Both the position numbers and the translations under genes were made by a program. This document shows positions 24,133 through 31,869 of a stretch of DNA of 33,645 nucleotides, piece by piece; position 1 is the first letter of the stretch; every line of letters starts with the position of its first letter. Under the pieces are notes generated by a model. It did no database searches, was not told where the DNA came from, and worked only from the letters and a program-made list of their open reading frames with translations. The stretch is from NCBI GenBank assembly GCA_002398825.1, contig DHBS01000041.1:48119-81763 (forward strand), in the 5' to 3' direction. The DNA comes from Syntrophomonas sp. UBA4922 (GTDB lineage Bacteria > Bacillota > Syntrophomonadia > Syntrophomonadales > Syntrophomonadaceae).

Positions 24133-25269
24133 GTGAGTGCAACAGACAAGCTTAAACTGATGACCATAATCGGAACCAGGCCGGAAATCATCCGTCTGTC
24201 CGAGGTGATAAAAAAAGCGGACAGGTACTTCCGGCATATCCTGGTGCACACCGGGCAGAACTGGGACTATAACCTCAATCAGATCTTCTTCGAAGATTTA
24301 GGCTTAAGGGAGCCCGATTATTTTCTGGATTCGGTCGGTGCGGATCTGGGCGAGACCATTGGCAACATCATCGCCAAGAGCTATAAGGTGTTAAATGAGG
24401 TCAAGCCGGATGCGTTGCTGATCCTGGGCGACACCAACTCGGCCTTGTCGGCCATAGCCGCCAAGCGGCTCAAGGTGCCGATTTTCCATATGGAGGCCGG
24501 CAACCGCTGCTTCGACGAGAATCTGCCCGAGGAGACCAATCGCCGCATCGTCGATCATATCGCTGACGTCAACCTGTGCTACAGTGAGCATGCCCGCCGC
24601 TATTTGAATTACGAGGGGGTAGCCAGGGAGCGCACCTTCGTGACCGGCTCGCCCATGGCGGAAGTGTTGACCGCCAATCTGGATAAAATCAGGAACAGCA
24701 AGGTTTTGGAGTCATTGCAGCTCGAGCCCCGGCGCTATATTCTGCTCTCCGCTCACCGCGAAGAGAATATCGACCAGGAGAAGAATTTTTTCGCCCTGAT
24801 GGATGCGGTCAATGCCATGGCCGAGAAGTACGGCCTGCCGGTGATATACAGCACCCATCCCCGCAGCGCCAAATTCATAGAGCAGCGCCGGTTCACGTTC
24901 CACCCCCTGGTGAGAAATTTGAAGCCTTTCGGTTTTTCGGACTATAACCATCTGCAGCTCAACGCTTTCTGCGTGGTCTCTGACAGCGGGACCCTGCCGG
25001 AGGAAGCCTCCTATTTCAAATTCCCGGCGGTGTGCGTCAGAACCAGCACCGAGCGCCCCGAAGCCCTCGATAAGGGGAATTTTGTGTTGGGCGGCCTGGG
25101 CGCTGGCGAAGTCCTGCAGGCCGTTGATCTGGCCGTTTCTATGGGCTGGAATGGCGACCTCGGGATCGACGTGCCCGACTACGTGGACGAAAACGTCAGC
25201 ACCAAGGTTATTAAGATTATTCAGAGTTATACCGGAGTGGTTAATCGGAAGGTTTGGGGGAAGTCGTGA
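24133..25269 (+). CDS. capG: UDP-GlcNAc 2-epimerase family, CapG/WbjD/FnlC type
   Basis: 378 residues, the GT-B-like non-hydrolysing 2-epimerase fold. Family blocks are TIIGTRPEIIRLSEVI, HTGQNWDYNLNQIFFEDL, ILGDTNSALSA, HMEAGNRCFDENLPEETNRRIVDH and SDSGTLPEEA. The wording NYNLNQIFFEDL and RCFDENLPEE is that of the FnlC/CapG branch, which makes UDP-N-acetyl-L-fucosamine from the talosamine form, rather than WecB. This fits the capF remnant just before it. Start GTG 24133 follows ggagg by 7 nt and the capF stop by 2 nt. The gene itself looks intact, but with capF broken and no capE in sight it may be an orphan. Confidence 0.88.
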   Translation: MSATDKLKLMTIIGTRPEIIRLSEVIKKADRYFRHILVHTGQNWDYNLNQIFFEDLGLREPDYFLDSVGADLGETIGNIIAKSYKVLNEVKPDALLILGDTNSALSAIAAKRLKVPIFHMEAGNRCFDENLPEETNRRIVDHIADVNLCYSEHARRYLNYEGVARERTFVTGSPMAEVLTANLDKIRNSKVLESLQLEPRRYILLSAHREENIDQEKNFFALMDAVNAMAEKYGLPVIYSTHPRSAKFIEQRRFTFHPLVRNLKPFGFSDYNHLQLNAFCVVSDSGTLPEEASYFKFPAVCVRTSTERPEALDKGNFVLGGLGAGEVLQAVDLAVSMGWNGDLGIDVPDYVDENVSTKVIKIIQSYTGVVNRKVWGKS

Positions 25270-25735
25270 ATAGTATAGCGCCCCCCACTGTCAGCACCAA
25301 TCGTCAACTCAGATCCTGCTCCTTCTGATTCAGTTGGGGTTCTTGATAATGGAAGCAGTTCGGCATCTGCAGGTGCGGCTACCCCAGCCATATATTTCGG
25401 CAGGCAAAGGGCCGATTGAGACGAGTCCTTTGTCTGCCGGCCTCTTATTCCCTTCGCAGAATAACGAACGAAGCAACCACAGGATTCAAGTTTGCAAAGT
25501 TTATAAACTGCTTCATTGCCTTCTAATCCTCCATTCAATATCCGAACCATACAAACTTGCCGGGTAACTTTCAGCTATATAAATCAAGAATAGAAAAGAA
25601 ACAGGTATATCGATTATAGAGGCTTTAATTTTATTAAGGCGCTTGTCTTATTCATGTCAGAACCTGTCTATTTAAGAGGAAATAAGTTGACAAGTTATTA
25701 TTGTTTGGAGACTGGATAAAAGCCTATGCTTTTAA
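25270..25735. other. 466-bp junction stretch without a supported gene
   Basis: GC-balanced DNA up to about 25550, then a switch to AT-rich DNA. Open frames of 77 to 107 codons exist on both strands (25334-25567 plus, 25227-25550 minus), but neither has a ribosome site or a family I recognise. A TTGACA at 25687-25692 lacks a convincing -10 box at normal spacing. The composition change marks the left edge of the foreign block. Confidence 0.45.
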
Positions 25736-26026
25736 ATAAGGAGAATTCTGAGGAATTTTGGAAATCCATCTTTAATGTTAAATACCGTTGTCCCTGATAA
25801 TCTAGGTAGTATTTTAAATGAACTCCCAATACTTCCAACGAAAAAGGCAATTTTGCTTGGATGGGCCGCCCCTATACCATTAATCATAGAAATGAATACT
25901 TTAGAGGAAAAGGATCGTCCAAAATCAAAAGACCCTGAGTTCTGGGGTGTTTGGACTAGAAAAGAAGAAAGAGATATTAATTGGAAAAGCATTAGTGATG
26001 AATGGCAGAAAGAGGACAATATTTAG
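25736..26026 (+). pseudogene. C-terminal piece of a HerA-like (DUF87) ATPase
   Basis: The frame opens after a TAA at 25733 and runs 96 codons. Its content matches the extreme C-terminus of HerA/DUF87 ATPases: NPSLMLNTVVPDNLG, then ILNELPILPTKKAILLG, a P-L-I-I-E-M segment, and RPKSKDPEFWGVWT near the end. The Walker A, Walker B and hexamer core parts are missing, so this is a fragment or, less likely, a new small gene (ATG 25775). HerA proteins work with nucleases or Sir2-type effectors in repair and anti-phage systems. It precedes the reverse transcriptase by 64 bp, and an upstream extension of that frame even overlaps its end, as in tightly packed defence operons. The match is from memory of the family, so moderate confidence. 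Confidence 0.6.
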
Positions 26027-26090
26027 TGATCTTGCTCCCCTGTCGGATGAAGTCAGGTGCTATAACTTATTTCAAGAGAGGAGAGTAAAG

Positions 26091-27662
26091 ATGCTTAAGT
26101 TAGCAGAAGGAAGTTTAGATTGGGCATTATTACATATTGAGAATTATGGGGATACTGATATTTTTCCAATACCGTTTGAATTCCAGACTATTCGTAATAG
26201 ATGGGAACAAGATATTCGTCCATGGTTAAAAAGTCAAGACATCTTAAAATGGATTCCAAGGCCGTATAGGAGATGCCTTACTCCCAAACATAGATACGGC
26301 TTTCGAATATCTACTCAACTAGATCCTTTAGAATCAATTGTTTTCACCTCGTTAGTTTTAGAAATTGGTAAAGATATTGAATCAGCCCGGATACCAAAGG
26401 AAGAAAATATTGCATTTTCACACAGATTTGCCCCAAACGTTAATGGCAAAATGTACAATCTCGGATATTCATGGGATTCATTTCAGGATTATTGTAGAGA
26501 GCTTGTAAAAAGCAATGAATATAGTTATGTTGTTTTAGCAGATATTGCGGATTTTTACCCTCGAATCTATTTCCATCCGTTAGAAAATGCGTTGAGTGAA
26601 TGTACACAAAAAAATAATCATGTAAAGGCTATAACTTCAATGATAAAGAACTGGAATTTCAATGTATCTTATGGAATACCAGTTGGAGCGGCTGCATCTA
26701 GGCTGTTGGCTGAATTGGTTATAGATGATGTCGATAGAGGATTATTAAGTGAAGGAGTAAAACATTGCCGTTACGTTGATGATTATCGCATCTTTTGTAA
26801 AAGTGAACGAGAGGCATATGAAAAATTAGCTTTATTAGCCAATACTTTATTCGAAAATCATGGACTTACTTTACAACAACATAAAACAAGGATACTATCC
26901 ATAAGTGAATTTAATAATTTCCATCTCCAAAGAGAGAACAGCCAAGAGTTAAATAGTTTAAGTGAAAAATTTTATCAAATTCTAGAAGATTTGGGGATGG
27001 AAAATAGATATGAAGAAATTGATTATGATGACTTGGAGCCAGATGTAAAGGCTCAAATAGATAGCTTAAATCTAAAAGGTATTCTTGAGGAACAAGTGCT
27101 TTCAAAGGAGACGATTGATATTCCGTTAGTTCGCTTTGTGCTAAAACGATTAAAGCAAATAGATAGTGAGGAATCAGTTGATTTTGTATTAAAAAATATA
27201 AATCAACTATACCCTGTTTTTAAAGATGTGATTACATATATCACAAATCTCCAAGTGCTAAGTATAGATAAAAAGCATGAAATTGGTAACAAGCTCGTTC
27301 AATTGCTTGATGATTCTATTGTTTCGCATCTTGAATACCATCGTCTATGGCTTTTTGATACATTTACAAAAGACCGTGAATGGGATAATGAAGGGAAATT
27401 TGTGAGTATATATAATAGTTACCATGATGAATTTTCACAAAGGAAATTAATATTAGCTTTAGGTAGAGCTCAACAACATTCTTGGTTTAAGAGTCGTAAA
27501 AGGACTGTAAATCAAATGTCCCCATGGTTAAAGAGAGCATTTCTTGCGGCAGCAAGTTGTTTGCCAGGCGATGAGGCGGAACATTGGTATAGATCGTTAC
27601 AAACCAGTCTTGATCCACTAGAGTTAGCAATCACGAAATGGGCAAAGGTAACCCCTTTTTAA
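26091..27662 (+). CDS. Reverse transcriptase, defence-associated (UG/DRT-like), subtype unassigned
   Basis: 523 residues. The N-terminal half is an RT palm/finger region: LDWALLHIENYGDTDIFPIPFEF at the start, LTPKHRYGFRISTQLDPLESIVFT, the first catalytic motif D151-IAD154-FYPRIYFHPLE, YGIPVGAAASRLLAEL, and the catalytic box Y228-V-D230-D231 in RYVDDYRIFCKS. The C-terminal ~250 residues are Lys/Glu-rich predicted helices with no known endonuclease, maturase or integrase domain. No group II intron, retron or CRISPR feature is nearby. This layout is that of the 'unknown group' RTs, several of which (DRT systems) block phages. ATG 26091 follows gagaggagag; the frame extends to ATG 25998, overlapping the HerA piece. 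Base composition is much more AT-rich than flanking genes, which points to transfer. Confidence 0.85.
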   Translation: MLKLAEGSLDWALLHIENYGDTDIFPIPFEFQTIRNRWEQDIRPWLKSQDILKWIPRPYRRCLTPKHRYGFRISTQLDPLESIVFTSLVLEIGKDIESARIPKEENIAFSHRFAPNVNGKMYNLGYSWDSFQDYCRELVKSNEYSYVVLADIADFYPRIYFHPLENALSECTQKNNHVKAITSMIKNWNFNVSYGIPVGAAASRLLAELVIDDVDRGLLSEGVKHCRYVDDYRIFCKSEREAYEKLALLANTLFENHGLTLQQHKTRILSISEFNNFHLQRENSQELNSLSEKFYQILEDLGMENRYEEIDYDDLEPDVKAQIDSLNLKGILEEQVLSKETIDIPLVRFVLKRLKQIDSEESVDFVLKNINQLYPVFKDVITYITNLQVLSIDKKHEIGNKLVQLLDDSIVSHLEYHRLWLFDTFTKDREWDNEGKFVSIYNSYHDEFSQRKLILALGRAQQHSWFKSRKRTVNQMSPWLKRAFLAAASCLPGDEAEHWYRSLQTSLDPLELAITKWAKVTPF

Positions 27663-28417
27663 CGGTTCAAGATATCCTGTATAAATTACCAGCTTCTAAT
27701 TATCCATATATTTACTACATATTCTGTGTCATAGCTGGTAGCACCAATGGGGTTAGAATTGTCGCATCGAAACGTGCCCGTGTATCGTTTGTCCCCCAGA
27801 AGCTTTGGCAGAAATTACTGGGATTACTGGGAAACATACAAAGCTTCGATCAATACCGTAATCCGGTCAAGTATAGTGATAAGGTGATTTCTTCAGAAAA
27901 GGAAATGTTTGAATTGGCTGATTTCTTCCTGCAATTACACTCGGAAAAAACGGTGGATTATACCCGGAAATACCGGCTTGGAGAAGCAAAAAAGGAAGTA
28001 TGTGCGGCTACTGAAGCTCATGCCGCCCCTGAAGCGCCACTGGAGGATACCCCGTTACATAAAGAATTAAAGCAATACCGCTACAATACCAGTAAAGCGG
28101 AAGGGGTAAAAGCCTGTTTTATTTTCACTAATGCCCAGTTGGAGGAGCTGATCTCGATGATGTCAAAATCTCTGGCTGAACTTAAGAAAGTATCCGGTTT
28201 TGGCGAGGTGAAATGCCAAAAGTACGGAACAGCGATAATTGAAATCATTAATAGAAACCTATGCCGCCGTTTACTTAATGGGTTATTGCTTTTGAAGAGG
28301 ATTTGGCTAATAGCGTGGAAGAGTTATCCAATCATGGTTATACTATTGTTATTGGCTAAGTTAGAGTTGAGGAATATGAGAATTGAGAATATCGGCCCCG
28401 TGCCTGCTTGGTCATGA
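27638..28417 (+). CDS. HRDC-domain protein, probable fragment
   Basis: An open frame of 259 codons overlapping the RT end by 25 bp. The clear part is an HRDC domain at about residues 139-206 (LHKELKQYRYNTSKAEGV, ACFIFTNAQLEELISMM, VSGFGEVKCQKYGTAIIEII). HRDC domains bind nucleic acid at the C-terminus of RecQ and Rep/UvrD helicases and of some NERD nucleases. No helicase or nuclease motif precedes it; residues 1-50 look like non-coding DNA and residues 55-138 are unrecognised. After residue 206 the sequence stops looking like protein (Leu-rich run), while another frame (28279-28359) reads FEEDLANSVEELSNHGY. I read this as a truncated and frameshifted remnant. The real start is unknown. Confidence 0.5.
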   Translation: MGKGNPFLTVQDILYKLPASNYPYIYYIFCVIAGSTNGVRIVASKRARVSFVPQKLWQKLLGLLGNIQSFDQYRNPVKYSDKVISSEKEMFELADFFLQLHSEKTVDYTRKYRLGEAKKEVCAATEAHAAPEAPLEDTPLHKELKQYRYNTSKAEGVKACFIFTNAQLEELISMMSKSLAELKKVSGFGEVKCQKYGTAIIEIINRNLCRRLLNGLLLLKRIWLIAWKSYPIMVILLLLAKLELRNMRIENIGPVPAWS

Positions 28418-28437
28418 TCCTTTTTTCTTTTTGCCTC

Positions 28438-28466
28438 TTGCCAATCGCTTTTATTGTAATTACAAT
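28438..28466 (+). promoter_or_regulatory. Promoter with overlapping palindrome before the PII-like gene
   Basis: TTGCCA (28438-28443), a 17-bp spacer, TACAAT (28461-28466). The -10 box is the right half of a perfect 14-bp palindrome, ATTGTAATTACAAT (28453-28466), a likely repressor site. The PII-like GTG start lies 40 bp downstream. Confidence 0.65.
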
Positions 28467-28505
28467 GGACTACATTAAGTTGTTTATAAAATTAAGGAGG
28501 TTTCA

Positions 28506-28817
28506 GTGGGTTTGGAAGATTACAAACTGATTGTAACCATCGTGAACAGAGGGAAAGCGGAAAAAGTTGTGGATGCTTCCCATCGAGCCGGAGCTGAGGG
28601 AGGAACCATTTTTAACGGACGTGGCACAGCTGTTCGACTACTATTAGGTATTAGCATCGAACCGGAAAAGGAAATTGTATTAACTTTGGTTCCGAAAGAT
28701 AAAGCCCAGAAGATCTTGGATGTCATTGCGAAAGAAGTGAATTTGCACGAACCCAATAAAGGAATTGCTTTTATTGTTTCCCTTGATCAGGTAGTTGGCA
28801 TCAACACAGACTATTGA
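28506..28817 (+). CDS. PII-like signalling protein (GlnB-related)
   Basis: 103 residues with the ferredoxin-like PII fold: LEDYKLIVTIVNRGKAEKVVDASHRAGAEGGTI at the N-terminus, EKEIVLTLVPKDKAQKILDVI, and KGIAFIVSLDQVVGI at the C-terminus. The T-loop region (FNGRGTAVRLLLGISI) is shorter than in GlnB and lacks the uridylylated Tyr-51 context, so it is a PII-like variant rather than a classic nitrogen regulator. Such variants often sit beside DUF1538 membrane proteins; none is seen here. Start GTG 28506 follows aaggagg at 5 nt. It has its own promoter and probably forms a single-gene unit. Confidence 0.82.
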   Translation: MGLEDYKLIVTIVNRGKAEKVVDASHRAGAEGGTIFNGRGTAVRLLLGISIEPEKEIVLTLVPKDKAQKILDVIAKEVNLHEPNKGIAFIVSLDQVVGINTDY

Positions 28818-29535
28818 TAGAGAGATGCGGGATTATGCTGATTTACTGCCAAACAGCAGTAAATAGGTATTCAGTAGTGGGGACTTATTGAGGAGATAAC
28901 CATAGCATTGGGATTGGGCTGACTTTGTTGGGCTGTCAATCTTGCTGGGAAATCTCCTTATTAGCTTTTTAACACCCCATTGGGCATTGCCGGGTCAAAG
29001 CCATAATCATAACCGACACATTAGTGTCAGTCCAACAAGTGGTCCGCCATAGACCGGCGGGATATGGTAAATCATACATAGAGTAAAAAAACATAAGCCC
29101 TAGGAAAGCCATCTATGCCTGAATTTTTCCCGTTATTCCGATGGATTAGGCTGCTATTGCCAGATAATTATCAGGTCATTTTATGATACTATTATATAGT
29201 TAGATGGATGGAGGGCTTTTTAAAACCCTAATTATCCAGAAACGGTATTCCGGCAGAAGTTTATTCATCCTTCAATAAATCCTCAGTACCCACAGAAAAT
29301 GGATTGAAATTATAAAGTTAAAAAATAGGCAAATGGAATAAAGAAATGTCGGATTCTTCTAATATTGCTTAATTGATTTGGGGGTTAACTAGCTGATTGC
29401 GCCAATATAGATATGCGGCCAAACAGAGTCAGGTTTTTAGCGATTGTCGATATTATTTGTTGTGATCTTTTGCCCCCCTTTTGGATCTTACTATCAGTTC
29501 TAGCAGTAAAATAACCTATGGAGGGGGCCACAATT
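28818..29535. other. 718-bp gene-free stretch
   Basis: No convincing coding region on either strand. It holds a small perfect hairpin at 28841-28864 (atttactg/cagtaaat, 8-nt loop) 24 bp after the PII-like gene. There is a second weak one at 29212-29229 (aggg...ccct with T- and A-runs). A possible but poor promoter lies at 29157-29187 (TTGCCA, 19-bp spacer, TATGAT, with the palindrome GATAATTATC in the spacer). Nothing else stands out. Confidence 0.5.
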
Positions 29536-30864
29536 GTGTTAAATGTGGAACAGAACCTGGGCAGCTGGCAGGTCATTGCAGCAGCAGTCATTTTCATTAC
29601 CAGTTATGCCTTTATCATTTCGGAAAAAATTAATCGATCCATTATTGCCATGTGCGGCGCGCTTTTGATGGTCATATTGGGCATTGTGGATCTGCATGTG
29701 GCCTATACGGAGCATATTCATTGGGAGACTATTTTTCTGCTCCTTGGCATGATGATTCTGGTGGGTATTGCTAACAAAAGCGGCATTTTCCATTATATAG
29801 CCATAAAAGCAGCTCAAAGCGCCAATGGGGATCCTGTAAAAATATTGACCAGACTTGCCTTGCTAACGGCTCTGGGGGCGGCTTTGATCGATAATGTGAC
29901 CATGGTTTTATTGATTGCTTCCATCACCATTGTCATTGCCCGGGTTCTGCATATGAATCCGGCTCCTTTCTTAATCACGGAAATTCTAATCTGTAATATT
30001 GGCGGAGCGGCTACCCTGGTGGGAGATCCGCCCAATATTATGATCGGTGCTGCGGCAGGCGTTTCCTTTAATGATTTCCTCGTTCATATAACCCCTATTA
30101 TTATTACTCTGGTATTTATCACTATGATTTTTTTAAAATATTATTTTAAAAAACATCTTCATGTAGATGAAAAATATCAACAAAAACTTATGGATGTTGA
30201 TCCCAAAGAGTATATCCGGGATACGGAATTGATGAAAAAATCCATTTTTGCCTTTGCCCTTACCTTTTTAGGCTTTGTCTTGCACCAGTTTCTGCATATT
30301 GAGCCGGCGGTGGTAGCGTTGTCCGGCGCCACAATTCTAATGCTCATCGGAACCAAAGAAAGCGATTTGGAAGAAGTGTTTCATTCAGTAGAATGGGTAA
30401 CCATTTTTTTCTTCGTTGGTTTGTTTGTACTGGTGGGAGGGCTGGTCGATGTGGGTATTATCAAACAAGCCGCATCCTGGATGATAGAAGTTACCAGCGG
30501 CAACATAGCCCTTACTTCTTTGATCATTCTATGGGGCGCCGGGATAGCCTCCGCTTTTGTTGACAATATTCCTCTGGTGGCCACCATGATTCCCATGGTT
30601 CAGGAGATGGGCGTACAATTAGCGCTGCCGGCGGTAGAAATCTCCACCCTCTGGTGGTCCCTTGCTTTGGGAGCCTGTCTGGGCGGCAACGGTACTTTAA
30701 TCGCTTCTTCAGCAAACTTAATTGTAGCCTCCATAGCAGTTCGGGAAGGAGCTCCTATTTCTTTCGTAGATTTCCTGAAAGTGAGCATTCCGGTGACTTT
30801 GATCTCCCTATTGGTGGCTACCGGGTATGTATACTTTGTTTTCATCAAACTGGGTTTTGCATAA
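29536..30864 (+). CDS. ArsB/NhaD-family ion transporter
   Basis: A 442-residue cytoplasmic-membrane protein with about 11-12 hydrophobic helices. Family blocks include NIGGAATLVGDPPNIMIGAAAG near residue 155 and the repeated half VDNIPLVATMIPMV and GACLGGNGTLIASSANLIV near the end; the two halves look like inverted repeats of the ion-transporter fold. Members move Na+/H+ (NhaD), arsenite (ArsB) or related anions; which one cannot be decided here. No arsenic genes are nearby. GTG 29536 lies 9 nt after ggaggggg; the ATG at 29518 overlaps that ribosome site and is less likely. Confidence 0.88.
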   Translation: MLNVEQNLGSWQVIAAAVIFITSYAFIISEKINRSIIAMCGALLMVILGIVDLHVAYTEHIHWETIFLLLGMMILVGIANKSGIFHYIAIKAAQSANGDPVKILTRLALLTALGAALIDNVTMVLLIASITIVIARVLHMNPAPFLITEILICNIGGAATLVGDPPNIMIGAAAGVSFNDFLVHITPIIITLVFITMIFLKYYFKKHLHVDEKYQQKLMDVDPKEYIRDTELMKKSIFAFALTFLGFVLHQFLHIEPAVVALSGATILMLIGTKESDLEEVFHSVEWVTIFFFVGLFVLVGGLVDVGIIKQAASWMIEVTSGNIALTSLIILWGAGIASAFVDNIPLVATMIPMVQEMGVQLALPAVEISTLWWSLALGACLGGNGTLIASSANLIVASIAVREGAPISFVDFLKVSIPVTLISLLVATGYVYFVFIKLGFA

Positions 30865-30926
30865 GGGGATATCAAGACAAGTTGCATGGTATGGCATTGA
30901 ATGACTCTTAAGGGTTGCTTCCTGAC

Positions 30927-30987
30927 CCGCCACGCTTTGGTGGCGGATGAACGTCTTGCCTACAGGGGATTCGCAAGCTGCCTGTAG
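30927..30987 (+). other. Two hairpins in the leader of the AAA ATPase gene
   Basis: ccgccac-gctttg-gtggcgg (30927-30946) and ctacagg/cctgtag (30960-30966 and 30981-30987, 14-nt loop), 13 bp apart. Both stems are perfect 7-bp. They could end the transporter message or form a leader RNA; no T-run follows. Confidence 0.5.
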
Positions 30988-31027
30988 AAAACTTCTTCTT
31001 GGTGGCTCAATAAGTTAGGTGATTAAT

Positions 31028-31750
31028 TTGTTTTTGAAAAGAATTTCACTTTTGAGGGAAAACATCAGCTCCTTTAGCGATTATCCTTTTTCCATCCCCG
31101 CCATAAAAAGCTTAAATGAAATTGAGCTTAGCCGCAGTACAACCTTTTTCGTTGGAGAAAATGGCTCTGGGAAATCCACCTTAATAGAAGCAATTGCTTA
31201 CCAATGCAATTTCAACACCGCCGGTGGAGGACGGAACAATTATTATGAGGTGCCTAAGTCTGAAGCCGCCCTGGGTGATTATATCAGGCTCTCCTGGCTG
31301 CCCAAGGTAAGCCATGGATTCTTCTTGCGGGCGGAGTCATTCTATCATTTTGCCTCTCACATCGACGAGGTGGATGATACCGGTTTTCGATCCTACGGTA
31401 GCCGTTCTCTTCACCACCAATCACACGGGGAATCTTTTCTGGCTTTGTTTTTACATCGTTTTAAAGGGAAAGCCGTCTATCTCCTTGACGAACCCGAGGC
31501 GGCCCTGTCTCCGTCAAGACAATTAGCATTCTTAAAGATATTAAACCATCTGACCAACAGCGGAAACGCGCAGTTTGTTATTGCTACTCATTCCCCGATA
31601 CTGCTTGGTTATCCGCATGCTTCTATTCTGAGTTTTGATAATGGCAAAATAGAGCCGATTGATTATGAAATGACCGATCATTATCAGATTACCAAGTATT
31701 TCTTGAACCATAGAGAAAAGATCCTGGCGGATATCCTGAACAATGATTAG
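31028..31750 (+). CDS. AAA ATPase of the COG3910 (SMC/OLD-like) type
   Basis: 240 residues, a compact ABC/SMC-type ATPase. Walker A is FFVGENGSGKST with K49; the signature-like segment is SLHHQSHGESFL; Walker B is VYLLDEPEAALSP with D154/E155; the switch is QFVIATHSPILL. Length and motifs match the widespread COG3910 'predicted ATPase' group, of unknown function and sometimes linked to defence or repair. TTG 31028 lies 6 nt after aggtga and matches family N-termini (FLKRISLLRE); GTG 31019 overlaps that site. It lies after two leader hairpins and stands alone. Confidence 0.88.
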   Translation: MFLKRISLLRENISSFSDYPFSIPAIKSLNEIELSRSTTFFVGENGSGKSTLIEAIAYQCNFNTAGGGRNNYYEVPKSEAALGDYIRLSWLPKVSHGFFLRAESFYHFASHIDEVDDTGFRSYGSRSLHHQSHGESFLALFLHRFKGKAVYLLDEPEAALSPSRQLAFLKILNHLTNSGNAQFVIATHSPILLGYPHASILSFDNGKIEPIDYEMTDHYQITKYFLNHREKILADILNND

Positions 31751-31869
31751 TTGATGTCTTTCTGTTGGTATATAGGCAATTATTTATGGAGTATATTGGT
31801 TTAAAGCTGTAGAATTTCGATATAATTAATCAAATGATAGTTAATCGGTTTGAGGGGTTTCATATAAGT

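Noticed and set aside
25227..25550. 107-codon minus-strand frame overlapping the end of capG
   Set aside because: No ribosome site, no recognisable family, and half of it is antisense to capG or to intergenic DNA.
25947..27662. Group II intron or retron
   Set aside because: No domain V/VI-like 3' structure, maturase domain, exon junction, msr/msd-like repeats or retron VTG-type motif was seen; the RT lacks the intron-type IPQGSP motif.
31019..31750. COG3910 ATPase as a partner of the RT defence block
   Set aside because: It lies about 3.4 kb away behind a PII-like gene and a transporter with their own signals; no direct link is visible.
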